Shown here: in pieces, positions 1 to 8,146 of the stretch
Layout of the letters: each line of letters opens with the position of its first letter
Position numbering within the stretch: position 1 is the first letter of the stretch
Origin: Fundidesulfovibrio soli
GTDB taxonomy: Bacteria > Desulfobacterota > Desulfovibrionia > Desulfovibrionales > Desulfovibrionaceae
DNA length: 64,000 bases
Assembly (NCBI RefSeq): GCF_022808695.1
Contig: NZ_JAKZKW010000013.1
Coordinates: 1-64,000, forward strand
Direction of reading: 5' to 3'
Translations under genes and position numbers: made by a program
Notes under the pieces: generated by a model
Told to the model about the DNA's origin: nothing
What the model saw: the letters and a program-made list of their open reading frames with translations, nothing else
Database searches by the model: none

Positions 1-271
1 GTGCGGGGGCGGCTGATGTATTTGAAGAACTTCCGCCGCCCCCGCACCGGCCCGACCCCGAGACGCTTCGGTTCATGGCGGATGCATTTGAACGCTTCAG
101 GAATCCGCCAACGCGCAAACCGCCGCGCCAGTGGTCCTTCGCGGGAGCATGGCGGAATCCCTGGTTTACCGGTGAGTATTGGCCGTTTCCTGCGGCCTCT
201 GAATAAAACCCTGTCCTTCCATCACGGCACGTCGAAAACAGTCCGCCATGATTCGTGTTGCCGCTCCCGAC

Positions 272-324
272 GCGAAGCTGGAAGGGATTCCAAAGGGAGG
301 AACTCCCTTTGGCCGCCGGAGGCC
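272..324 (-). repeat. Dispersed 3' hairpin element, copy 1
   Basis: The core is a perfect 10-bp stem, CCAAAGGGAG and CTCCCTTTGG, with a 3-base loop (290-312). It is flanked by GGATT on one side and CCGCCGGAGGCC on the other. Almost the same sequence recurs at 17343-17395 and 45689-45741. In the sense of the upstream gene (minus strand here) it reads GGCCTCCGGCGGCC-hairpin-AATCC, about 90 bases past the stop codon of the aminotransferase. A role in 3' end formation or mRNA stability is inferred. Confidence 0.75.
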
Positions 325-353
325 CCTCCCCCTCCCCACTTTCTCTACCCCAA

Positions 354-386
354 CAAAAACGGGACGGCCCATCAGGCCCGCCCCGT
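354..386 (-). terminator. Intrinsic terminator of the glycan operon
   Basis: On the minus strand an imperfect GC-rich stem (outer ACGGG with CCCGT, then a G-U pair and CGG with CCG) is followed directly by TTTTTGTT. It lies about 30 bases after the stop of the last gene of the glycan locus, as expected for a Rho-independent terminator. Confidence 0.7.
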
Positions 387-413
387 CATCGTTCACAGCG
401 TTTCGTCAGTCCG

Positions 414-1529
414 CTATCCCGCGAACTCCGCGAGAACGCTCTCGATCACGTACTCCACCTCGGCGTCCGACATCTTCGGGTAGAACGGGATGGAGATGGT
501 CCTGTCGCCGATGGCTTCGGCGTTGGGGAAGTCTCCGCGCTTGAAGCCGAAGGTCTCCTTGAACCAGGTCAGGTTGTGGATGGCCCGGAAGTTCACGGCC
601 ACGCCCACGCCGCGCTGCTGCAGCCCGTGGAGGATCTGGTCGCGCCGCTCCGGCTCCGCCCAGACGGTGTAGAGGTGGTGCCCGCTCTTGCCGACCACTT
701 TGGGGCGGTGCACCTTGCCCTCGAAGGCGGCCTCGTAGCGCTTGAAAATCTCGTTCCGCCTGGCCCAGAGTCCGTCGAGGCGGTCCAGCTGGTTGACCAG
801 CAGGGCGGAGTGGATGTCGTCCAGGTTGCACTTCCAGCCCAGGCGCAGCATGTCCCAGTGCTGGTAGGCCCCGTGATAGCGCCCGGCGGCGTTCTTGCTC
901 ATGCCGTGCAGTGTGAGCAGCTTGACGTCGCGGGCCAGCTCCTCGTGGCGGGTGATGACCGCGCCGCCCTCGCCGCAGGCCAGGTTCTTGGTGGCGTAGA
1001 AGCTGTAGCAGGCCGCGTCGGAGAGGTGCCCAGGGCGCACGCCGTCGCGCTCGCCCTCCACGCAGTGGGCGCAGTCCTCGATGATGCGCAGGTTGTGCCG
1101 GTCGGCGATGGCGCGCAGGGCGGGCATGTCGCACATGACGCCGTAGAGGTGCACCGGGATGATGGCCTTGGTGCGCGGGGTGATGGCGGCCTCCACGGCG
1201 GCGGGGTCGATGCAGCCGGTGGCGGCGTCCACGTCCACGAGCACGGGCTTGGCCCGGGCGTGCTCAACGCAGGTGGCCGAGGCGATGAAGGTCAGGGGGG
1301 TGGTGATGACCTCGTCCCCGGGGCCGATGCCCAGGGCCTCCAGGGCCAGGTGCATGGCCGCCGTGCAGGAGTTCACGCAGACCACGTGGGGCACGCCGGT
1401 GTAGGCGGCGAACTTGCGCTCGAACTCGGCGGTGACCGGGCCTGTGGTCAGGAACACGGAGCCGAGCACGGAGACGACCTTGTCGATATCCGCCTGGTCC
1501 AGGGCGTGGCGGTAGAATTCAACCTTCAT
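414..1529 (-). CDS. DegT/DnrJ/EryC1/StrS-family PLP sugar aminotransferase
   Basis: A 371-residue cytoplasmic enzyme of the DegT/DnrJ/EryC1/StrS family, fold-type I aminotransferases that transaminate nucleotide-linked keto-sugars from glutamate. The PLP-binding lysine is K181 in the motif YATKNLACGEGG; the family region VEDCAH appears as IEDCAHCVEG near residue 150. GAGGA stands five bases before the ATG, supporting this start. It is the last gene of the minus-strand glycan locus, 30 bases after the other aminotransferase, and an intrinsic terminator follows. It probably makes an amino sugar for a surface polysaccharide or flagellin glycan. The exact sugar cannot be told from sequence. Confidence 0.9.
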   Translation of the reverse strand: MKVEFYRHALDQADIDKVVSVLGSVFLTTGPVTAEFERKFAAYTGVPHVVCVNSCTAAMHLALEALGIGPGDEVITTPLTFIASATCVEHARAKPVLVDVDAATGCIDPAAVEAAITPRTKAIIPVHLYGVMCDMPALRAIADRHNLRIIEDCAHCVEGERDGVRPGHLSDAACYSFYATKNLACGEGGAVITRHEELARDVKLLTLHGMSKNAAGRYHGAYQHWDMLRLGWKCNLDDIHSALLVNQLDRLDGLWARRNEIFKRYEAAFEGKVHRPKVVGKSGHHLYTVWAEPERRDQILHGLQQRGVGVAVNFRAIHNLTWFKETFGFKRGDFPNAEAIGDRTISIPFYPKMSDAEVEYVIESVLAEFAG

Positions 1530-1559
1530 GGCTGTCCTCGCGGGTGGGGGGTGGCGGGC

Positions 1560-2696
1560 TCAGGGTCTGAAAGAGGCCACGGCCTCGATGACCTCGTCCT
1601 GGCTTGCCTCGTCCAGGTCGTTGTAGAAGGGCAGGCGCAGCAGGCGGTCCGAGAGGTCCTCGGCCACGGGGCACTGCCCGGGGCGGCCGCCGAAGCTGCG
1701 ACCCATGGGGGAAAGGTGCAGGGGCACGTAGTGGAATACGGCCAGGATGGACTTGGCCTTCAGCTCCCCGATGAGGCGCTGGCGGCTCTCCAGCGAGGGC
1801 ATGAGCATGTGGAACATGTGGTAGGACTGGCCGCAGTGCTCCGGGATGGAGGGCAGGCGCACGCCGTTTGACGCGGCCCAGTCCGCCAGGCCCGCCTGGT
1901 AGCGCTCCCAGATGGCGCGGCGCTTGGCCTGGATCCGCTCGCGCTGCTCCAACTGGGCGTAGAGGAAGGCGGCCAGCACCTCGGAGGGCAGGTAGCTGGA
2001 GCCCAGGTCCACCCAGGTGTACTTGTCCACCTCGCCCCGGAAGAAGCTGGAGCGGTTGGTGCCCTTCTCGCGGATGATCTCGGCCCGGGCGGCCAGCTCG
2101 GCGTCGTTGACGACCAGCGCGCCGCCCTCGCCGCAGGTGAAGTTCTTGGTCTCGTGGAAGCTCTGGGTGGCCAGGGCCCCGAAGCTGCCCAGAGGCCTGC
2201 CCTTGTAGGTGCCGAACAGGCCGTGGGCGTTGTCCTCCACCAGGGCCGCGCCGCGCGGGGCGGTGAGCTCCAGGATGCGGTCCATCTCGCAGCCCACCCC
2301 GGCGTAGTGAACGGCCACCACGGCCCTGGTGGCCGGGGTCAGCAGGCCCTCCAGGGCGTTCTCGTCCAGGTTCAGGGTGTCCGGGCGGATGTCGGCGAAA
2401 ACGGGCTTGGCCCCGCGCAGGATGAAGGCGTTCACCGAGGAGACGAAGGTGAACGAGGGCACCACCACCTCCTGGCCCGGTTCCAGGCGCAGGAGCAAGG
2501 CCGCCATCTCCAGGGCGTGCGTGCAGGAGGTGGTCAGCAGCACCTTGGCGGCTCCGAGCTCGCGCTCAAGAAGCTCGTGGCACTTGCGGCTGAAGAGCCC
2601 GTCGCCGGAGATCTTGCCGCTGGCCAGTGCTTCGATGATGTGCTGCTGCTCGGCCCCGGCGAAACAGGGGCGGTTGAAGGGGATGCGGTAGTTCAT
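1560..2696 (-). CDS. wecE: dTDP-4-amino-4,6-dideoxygalactose transaminase (WecE/RffA type)
   Basis: A 378-residue sugar aminotransferase closest to WecE/RffA, which converts dTDP-4-keto-6-deoxyglucose to dTDP-4-amino-4,6-dideoxygalactose. Typical of this subgroup are the opening YRIPFNRP, GKISGDGLFSRKCHELLE, the SCTHALEMAALLL helix, VVPSFTFVSSVNAF and the PLP lysine K184 in SFHETKNFTCGEGG. The ATG overlaps the stop of the upstream glycosyltransferase as TGATG, so translation is probably coupled; a GTG one codon upstream is an alternative start. With the neighbouring aminotransferase it gives this locus two amination steps. Subfamily assignment is by motif recall, so the precise product is likely rather than certain. 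Confidence 0.85.
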   Translation of the reverse strand: MNYRIPFNRPCFAGAEQQHIIEALASGKISGDGLFSRKCHELLERELGAAKVLLTTSCTHALEMAALLLRLEPGQEVVVPSFTFVSSVNAFILRGAKPVFADIRPDTLNLDENALEGLLTPATRAVVAVHYAGVGCEMDRILELTAPRGAALVEDNAHGLFGTYKGRPLGSFGALATQSFHETKNFTCGEGGALVVNDAELAARAEIIREKGTNRSSFFRGEVDKYTWVDLGSSYLPSEVLAAFLYAQLEQRERIQAKRRAIWERYQAGLADWAASNGVRLPSIPEHCGQSYHMFHMLMPSLESRQRLIGELKAKSILAVFHYVPLHLSPMGRSFGGRPGQCPVAEDLSDRLLRLPFYNDLDEASQDEVIEAVASFRP

Positions 2697-3643
2697 CACT
2701 GCTTGGGGCGCTCCGGAAAATTCAGGCGCTGGGCCTCGGTGTAGACGGGCTTATCCATGAGGCGCAGGTACATGCGGGCGAAATATTCCCCGATGATGCC
2801 CAGCGCGAAGAGCTGCGCACCGGAAAATATGCAGATGATCGAAGCCAGGAAGGGGAATCCCTGCATGGTGGTGCCCTGGATCAGGTAGCGCCCGAGCACG
2901 AAGGCCAGCAGCCCAACGCCCGCCAGGGTCAGCACGAAGCCCACCAGGCTGGCCAGCTGCAGGGGCAGCACCGTGTAGCCGGTGATCATGTTCACGGCGT
3001 GGATGAGCAGCTTGCGCAGGTTGTAGCCCGAAACTCCCTCGCGCCGGGGCTCGTGGCGCACCTGCACCGCGCCGAAACGCGTGGTGCCCCAGGAGAGCAT
3101 CACATCGATGTTGGGCAGGGGGTTGCGGCAGTCCGCGAAGGCGTCGCGAAGCTCGGTGCGGAACACGCGGAAGGCCGAGACGCTCTGGGCCGCGGCCACG
3201 CCCATGGCCTGCTGGAGCACCCGCTTGGTCAACCGGGAGGCCAGATTGCGCAGCAGGCCGTGCTGCTCCTGGGCGCAGGCCCCGTAGACCACGGCGTGGC
3301 CCTTGGCGAACTCCTCCAGGAGCCGGGGGATCTCCTCCGGGGGGTGCTGCAGGTCGTCGTCCATGGTGACGATGACCGGGTACGTGGCCGCGCGGATGCC
3401 GCAGAGCAGCGCGTTGTGCTGGCCCTGGTTGCGCATCATGCGGATGGCCTTGCAGCGCGGGTCGGCGGCGGCCAGCTCCTCCAGGACGCTCCAGCTGCCG
3501 TCCGGGCTGGCGTCGTCCACGAAGACGACCTCGAAGCTCCCCGCGCAGATGTCCAGCACGGCGCGCAAGCGCTCCCACAGGGCGGGAAGGGTGGCGCGGC
3601 CGTTGTACACGGGGATGACGACGGAAATATCCAGCATGGACAT
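2696..3643 (-). CDS. Family 2 glycosyltransferase with two C-terminal membrane helices
   Basis: A 315-residue inner-membrane glycosyltransferase of the DPM1/GtrB/ArnC type, which moves a sugar from a nucleotide donor to undecaprenyl phosphate. The N-terminal GT-A domain has SVVIPVYNG, the donor-site FVDDASPDGS and TMDDDLQHPPEEI. Two hydrophobic helices follow at about residues 225-260 and 265-295, the usual arrangement of this group. AGGA lies just before the first ATG. It ends in the start of the wecE-like gene and follows a methyltransferase by 8 bases. Likely job: loading an amino or methylated sugar on the lipid carrier for glycan modification. Confidence 0.85.
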   Translation of the reverse strand: MSMLDISVVIPVYNGRATLPALWERLRAVLDICAGSFEVVFVDDASPDGSWSVLEELAAADPRCKAIRMMRNQGQHNALLCGIRAATYPVIVTMDDDLQHPPEEIPRLLEEFAKGHAVVYGACAQEQHGLLRNLASRLTKRVLQQAMGVAAAQSVSAFRVFRTELRDAFADCRNPLPNIDVMLSWGTTRFGAVQVRHEPRREGVSGYNLRKLLIHAVNMITGYTVLPLQLASLVGFVLTLAGVGLLAFVLGRYLIQGTTMQGFPFLASIICIFSGAQLFALGIIGEYFARMYLRLMDKPVYTEAQRLNFPERPKQ

Positions 3644-3651
3644 GGGGCTTC

Positions 3652-4452
3652 CTAGCCGTTTTTACGCAGGATGAACAGCTTCTGCACCCCGTAGTCCCCC
3701 CAGGAGGGCAGCATCCCGGCAAGGCGGTTGACCTCGCTCAGGGGGTCGGCGGCCTTGACCAGGGACCCGGGCAGATGCTCCAGCAGCGGCTTGAGCACGC
3801 GTGTGAACAGGTAATAGGTGCTGGAGAACTCCAGCGCCTCCACCGTGACGCCCGGCCCCCAGTCCTTTGCGGCCAGGGTTTCGGCGTCCAGGTAGAGGTT
3901 GAAGGCGGGCATGGAGAGGGGCTTCTGGCCCAACTCCGCGCGCAGGCGGTTCAGGGCTTCGAGGCCCTGCAGGGTGGCCTCGGAGAGCAGCACCTCGCCC
4001 CCGGGGCGCGCCACGCGCAGGCACTCGCGGATGCCCTGCTCCTGGGCCTCGGGGTTCTGCAGGTTGATGACCACCCGGGTGGTGATGACCGTATCGAAGC
4101 TGTCGCTCTCGAAGGGCAGCGCGCGGATGTCGCCGGTCTCGAAGCTGACGCGGCCGCGCAGGCCGGAGGCGGCCTCGCGCAGGTGCTCACGGGCGGCCTC
4201 GATCATCTCGGGCACGTAGTCCATGCCGGTGATGTCGATGTCGATGGCCTGCGCGTAGGACAGGGTGGCGTGCCCGTTGGAGCAGCCGATGTCCAGCACC
4301 CGGGAGCCCGTGCGCAGGCGCGGTGCGATGACCCGCTTCTCGATCTCGATGGCGTTGGCGTCGGACCAGGAGGCGCAGTGCGACGCGCCGTGGCGCTTGG
4401 CCTGGCTCGTCCAATGCTCCTTGATGCCGGAATCTTCCAGTTTGGCCTTCAT
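3652..4452 (-). CDS. Class I SAM-dependent methyltransferase
   Basis: A 266-residue cytoplasmic methyltransferase. The SAM-binding motif I is VLDIGCSNGHATL near residue 48, followed by an acidic strand (GMDYVPEMIEAA), FETGDIRALPFES and the post-motif VARPGGEVLLSEA. I start it at the ATG preceded by GGAG at five bases; the open frame continues about 60 residues further upstream but that part overlaps the neighbouring gene and looks non-coding. Substrate is unknown; position between glycan genes suggests O- or N-methylation of a sugar or lipid-linked intermediate. Confidence 0.8.
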   Translation of the reverse strand: MKAKLEDSGIKEHWTSQAKRHGASHCASWSDANAIEIEKRVIAPRLRTGSRVLDIGCSNGHATLSYAQAIDIDITGMDYVPEMIEAAREHLREAASGLRGRVSFETGDIRALPFESDSFDTVITTRVVINLQNPEAQEQGIRECLRVARPGGEVLLSEATLQGLEALNRLRAELGQKPLSMPAFNLYLDAETLAAKDWGPGVTVEALEFSSTYYLFTRVLKPLLEHLPGSLVKAADPLSEVNRLAGMLPSWGDYGVQKLFILRKNG

Positions 4453-4466
4453 GGTTTCTCCAGCGG

Positions 4467-5279
4467 TCACGCGCCTTTGACGGCGGTGACGAAGAACCCG
4501 GACGCGATGCGCTCCGCGCCGGGCTGGCGCTCCAGCAGGCGGTCCAGGTGTTTGAGCGGAAAGAGGGCCAGCATGAGCCCCAGGGCCAGCAGGTCCCGGG
4601 CCTTGGCGTTGCCGAAGCTGAAAACGAGCGAGAGCCACTCCACGGTCATCCAGAGCCAGCAGGACGTGGGCCCTGCCCCGACGGCGACATCCACCCGCTC
4701 GAAATCCTTGAACAGCTCCAGCGCGCCGCTCTGCGTCCAGCGGTTGTAGTCCGAGGGGGCGGCGTGCAGGGGCTGGCCGAAGGGGATGAAGCAGCAGACG
4801 CGTCCGCCCGGCTTGAGCACGCGGCGCATCTGGGCCAGCACGGCCTGCGGGTCGGGTACGTGTTCCAGCATGGCCAGGTTGAAGAGGCAGTCCACGGAGG
4901 CGTCCGGGAAGGGCAGGTCCGCCGCGTCGGCGCAGATGTCCACGCAGTCGAAGGGCGTGATGTCCACGTTGATGATGTCCGGGCGGCCCGGCAGGCCCAG
5001 GGGGCCGCTACCCAGGTTGACCACGGTCATGGGCGGGGGGCACTCGGCCAGGGCCTTTGCCAGACCTTCCCGCATGGCACGGGAGACGAGCACCGGCGAG
5101 AAGGCCTCCACCAGGAAGCGGTAGAGCCTGGGCCAGCGTTTGAGGAAGCCCTGCAGGCCGCCCGCGAGGCCGCCGCCAGCACTCTTGGAGGCGGGCACCG
5201 CCTCCACGCAGTGGAAGACCCCGTCCACGAGGGTATAGGGCTTTGTGAGCAGGGAAAGGATGATCTCGTGCTTGGACAT
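4467..5279 (-). CDS. SAM-dependent methyltransferase (Methyltransf_11 type)
   Basis: A 270-residue protein with a Methyltransf_11 core: VVNLGSGPLGLPG as motif I near residue 100, then FPDASVDCLFNLAMLEHVPDP and MRRVLKPGGRVCCFIPF. The chosen ATG begins MSKHEIIL; upstream residues in the same frame look like untranslated sequence. The hydrophobic stretch near the C-terminus (LLALGLMLALFPLKHL) could associate with the membrane. It precedes the other methyltransferase by 14 bases in the same direction. Such proteins are common in O-antigen and flagellar glycosylation loci; the acceptor here is unknown. Confidence 0.8.
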   Translation of the reverse strand: MSKHEIILSLLTKPYTLVDGVFHCVEAVPASKSAGGGLAGGLQGFLKRWPRLYRFLVEAFSPVLVSRAMREGLAKALAECPPPMTVVNLGSGPLGLPGRPDIINVDITPFDCVDICADAADLPFPDASVDCLFNLAMLEHVPDPQAVLAQMRRVLKPGGRVCCFIPFGQPLHAAPSDYNRWTQSGALELFKDFERVDVAVGAGPTSCWLWMTVEWLSLVFSFGNAKARDLLALGLMLALFPLKHLDRLLERQPGAERIASGFFVTAVKGA

Positions 5280-5389
5280 ATAGGGTTGCGTGTCCTGGAG
5301 GGTTCCTGACGGAAGCTCGCCGCTTCTACTCCAAGGTCTGGGCGACCGCAAGGGCGGCGCTCCTGCCTCCATCCTGGCTCAATCTTGGC

Positions 5390-8011
5390 TCAATCGGCGA
5401 AGCGCAGGGCCGCCTGGCGGGCTCCGGCTGGCACCGGCACCGCCACCACCCCGGCCGGGCCGGGCTCGGGGCGCACGGGCTTGCCGTCCACCTCGGCCTT
5501 CCAGCGATGGTGCCAGGGCAGGGCGAAGAGCACCCGCCCGGGTGCGCCGGGCTCCAACTGCGCGAAGGACGCGGCAGCAGTAACGCTGGCCCGGGAGATC
5601 ACCGGGGCGCCCGCCAGGGGCATGGGCCTGGCCTCGGCCTTGAGCAGGCGCACCGTGCCGCCCGCTTTTGCCGGGTTGAGCTCGTAATCCACATGGTCCC
5701 CGCCCTCGTAGGGCACGTGCAGCACCGTGGCTCCCGGCCCGGCCAGGTAGGAGCGCCGCGCCGGGCCGCCCGTGAGCACCACGTCCGCTGGGCCGTCCGA
5801 CTCGATCTCCAGGCGCACCTCCACGGGGCCGCCGCCTGGGTTCTCCAGCAGCCGCCCGGCGCCCGGCAGCGGGCGCAGGCGCACAAGGCCCCGGGTGGCG
5901 GCCTGGGTCGTCCAGGGCGCGTCCGGCGCGAAGAAGGCCTGCCCGCCGTAGCCCGGATACAGGAACGCGGCGGGCTCGCCCTCCCCGCCCGCGATGCCGG
6001 GGATACCGGGGGCGGGCAGGCGCTCCAGGCCGTAGGGGCCCAGGGCGTTGTCACGGAACTCGCCGTCCTGCCGGGCGAAGACATACTTCACCCCCCACAG
6101 GGTCAGCGCCAGGGGACCCGCATGGTGCACGAACGCCGCCGGGGAGGAGGCGTGGCGCAGGCTGCCAGCCAGCGCCGCCGTGGGGTACGGCAGGAGCGTG
6201 CCGCCCGACTTGGCGAACAGATCGAGCGTGATCGGGTAAAAGCGGGTCGCTTGGTACTGCAGCACCTGGAAGCCCTGCTCCGGGTCGCTCCGGACCAGAT
6301 CGCCCAGGGCCAGCTCTGCCTGGGCCTTTCCCGCTGGCGGGAGGGGCTGGCCTTCGCAGCGGTACACCCGGAAGACCTCGTCCTGGAACAAACCGATCTG
6401 GTCGCGTGGGAGCGTCCCGGCGCCGTCGAAGCTCGCCACCAGGCTGTAGCCGGGCACGTCCGGCGCGGGCTCGCCCAACTTGTCCGACACGGTGACCAGA
6501 TAGCCGGGCCTGCGCTCCGCCAGCAATTCGAGTCGTACCCCCACCGCCACTACGGCCCAGCGGAAGGGGTCCACACGCAGGAACTGCGACACCGGTTGCC
6601 CCGAGTCGCCCAGGGGCACGCCCACGCTGGCACCTTGGGGCACGTTGCGCTCGATCCAGCCGTGGCAGAGCTGGCGGTTGGAGGGCGAGGTCACGAAACG
6701 CAGCGCCGCCAGGTCCGCATTCGCCAGGGGCAACAACACCGCCGCGGCCAGGACGGCCGTCATGCCCCGCCTAGCCAGATCCCGCCCCGCAAGCCGTTCC
6801 CCGAGACGTTCCTGGACCCAGCCCAGTCCGCAGGACAGCAGCAGCAGGCCCAAGGCCGAGGAGGTGTAATAGTAGTAGGTGATCTCCGCGAAGGTCCGCC
6901 CGGCGGCCACGGCCATGTAGCCCATCTGGAGCAGGCAGGCCGCCCAGAGCGCGGCCCAGGCCGTCACTGTGAAGCGTTTGCCTGCCCAGAGCAGCCCCGC
7001 GCCGACCAGTGCGGCCGGGTAGGCCCACTTCAGGACCGGGCCGAAGAATACGTCCAGGGTGAGGAGGTGGCGCAGGATCTGACCCAGGTTCCCGCTCTGG
7101 GCCGCAGTTTCCTGGGCCTGGGGCGCGTGCATCACCTGCATGTAGCCGCCAAGCCAGCGCGCGATGTTGGCCAGCCCGAACAGCGGCAGCGGGTTGGCCG
7201 CCAGGAAGGCCGCGGCGCAGGCTGCGGCCGCCTGGGCCAGCCAGGGGAGCATGGGGGCGCCGTCCCTCCTGGCCCTGACCACGCCGAGCCAGAGCAGCAC
7301 CCCGGCGAAGGGCACGCAGGTCAGCTTGATGGAGGCCGAGAGCCCCAGCAGCCCCCAGGCCGCCAGCAGGTTGCGCCGCCCGCCGTCCCGGAGGTGGTTC
7401 AGGGCGAAGTGCAGGCTCAAAATGCCCATGAGCAGGGCCGCGCTGTCCGGCTTGAGCCGCGTCTCGAACCCGGTGAGGAAGGGGGTCAGGGCCAGCAGCC
7501 AGGCCGCCCATATCCCCGCCGGGCGGGAGACGTGGCGCGAGAGCAGCAGCCAGCCCGCCAGTGGCAGCCACATGGTGAAGGCCAGCAGCTGGTACACGGC
7601 GAAGGCCTTGTAGGCGCGCTCCAGTTCCCGGGGGTAGAGCAGGTAGAGGGAGGGGTCCTCGAAGCGGGTGATGAGCCCCAGGCGGTCCAGGGCGGCCATG
7701 ACCGGCCGTGCCGCGTGCAGCACCGGCCCGCCCACGCCGAACAGGTAGGAGAAGCGGTCCTCGTGCAGGGTGGAGTAGCCCAGGGCCGCGCGCAGCCCGA
7801 TGACGCCGTCGTCCTCGAAGGTGTTGACGCGCAAGGGTTTGGAGGTGTTGAGCGGGTAGCCCTCGGGGTCGGCTGCGCCGCGCAGGCCCATGATGGCCGT
7901 GAGCTGCACGGCCAGCAGCAGGAGCACGGCCAGCAGCACCGCGACCGGCGGCCGCTGGGCCCCGCCCCCCTGGTCCGGGCCGCACCCGGGAGGACGGCGG
8001 CCGCTTGTCAT
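5390..8011 (-). CDS. Large polytopic membrane protein, GT39/YfhO-like glycosyltransferase
   Basis: An 873-residue inner-membrane protein. The first half has about a dozen hydrophobic helices from residue 20 to about 440, as in GT39/PMT-type lipid-linked sugar transferases. The second half is mostly soluble, and its C-terminus (WHHRWKAEVDGKPV followed by VPVPAGA) matches the end of YfhO-type glycosyltransferases as I remember them. GGGGAG sits four bases before the chosen ATG; an 18-residue upstream extension is less likely. It is the first gene of the minus-strand glycan locus. The small MITE-like element begins about 25 bases upstream of its start. A polyprenyl-phosphate sugar donor and an extracytoplasmic acceptor are inferred. 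Confidence 0.7.
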   Translation of the reverse strand: MTSGRRPPGCGPDQGGGAQRPPVAVLLAVLLLLAVQLTAIMGLRGAADPEGYPLNTSKPLRVNTFEDDGVIGLRAALGYSTLHEDRFSYLFGVGGPVLHAARPVMAALDRLGLITRFEDPSLYLLYPRELERAYKAFAVYQLLAFTMWLPLAGWLLLSRHVSRPAGIWAAWLLALTPFLTGFETRLKPDSAALLMGILSLHFALNHLRDGGRRNLLAAWGLLGLSASIKLTCVPFAGVLLWLGVVRARRDGAPMLPWLAQAAAACAAAFLAANPLPLFGLANIARWLGGYMQVMHAPQAQETAAQSGNLGQILRHLLTLDVFFGPVLKWAYPAALVGAGLLWAGKRFTVTAWAALWAACLLQMGYMAVAAGRTFAEITYYYYTSSALGLLLLSCGLGWVQERLGERLAGRDLARRGMTAVLAAAVLLPLANADLAALRFVTSPSNRQLCHGWIERNVPQGASVGVPLGDSGQPVSQFLRVDPFRWAVVAVGVRLELLAERRPGYLVTVSDKLGEPAPDVPGYSLVASFDGAGTLPRDQIGLFQDEVFRVYRCEGQPLPPAGKAQAELALGDLVRSDPEQGFQVLQYQATRFYPITLDLFAKSGGTLLPYPTAALAGSLRHASSPAAFVHHAGPLALTLWGVKYVFARQDGEFRDNALGPYGLERLPAPGIPGIAGGEGEPAAFLYPGYGGQAFFAPDAPWTTQAATRGLVRLRPLPGAGRLLENPGGGPVEVRLEIESDGPADVVLTGGPARRSYLAGPGATVLHVPYEGGDHVDYELNPAKAGGTVRLLKAEARPMPLAGAPVISRASVTAAASFAQLEPGAPGRVLFALPWHHRWKAEVDGKPVRPEPGPAGVVAVPVPAGARQAALRFAD

Positions 8012-8036
8012 GCTCTCCCCTCGGTGCGCCGAGTTC

Positions 8037-8146
8037 CTAGTGTCGCGTACGCGAAATTCGCCCATATGGTTCCGGTGCGCAACACACGAAAACCATTGAA
8101 TTTAATCTTGAAAAACATGCCATGTTTTTCAAAATCGCGACACTAG
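8037..8146. mobile_element. MITE-like element with CTAG duplications
   Basis: An 11-bp perfect inverted repeat, CTAGTGTCGCG (8037-8047) and CGCGACACTAG (8136-8146), encloses 88 bp. It can be read as a 102-bp element (8041-8142) with 7-bp termini TGTCGCG/CGCGACA between 4-bp CTAG target duplications. Inside are CGCGTACGCG, a pair ATGGTT/AACCAT and a 25-base near-perfect palindrome (8108-8132, arms TTGAAAAACATG). There is no transposase and the inside is AT-rich. The right CTAG supplies the stop codon of the permease gene. A MITE is an inference from this structure. Confidence 0.55.

Larger units (their letters stand above)
1..413. other. Intergenic region, no supported gene
   Basis: No convincing coding sequence; open frames here have no recognisable protein and shadow compositional bias. 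The first 47 bases form a hairpin with 12-bp GC-rich arms (1-12 against 36-47), probably the 3' end signal of a gene lying left of the window. The right part holds a copy of the dispersed 3' hairpin element and an intrinsic terminator for the minus-strand glycan genes, both listed separately. Positions about 48-270 show nothing else I can support. Confidence 0.6.

Noticed and set aside
5280-5372. N-terminal extension of the second methyltransferase
   Set aside because: Pro/Ser/Arg-rich and unlike the family; the ATG at 5279 gives a normal length.
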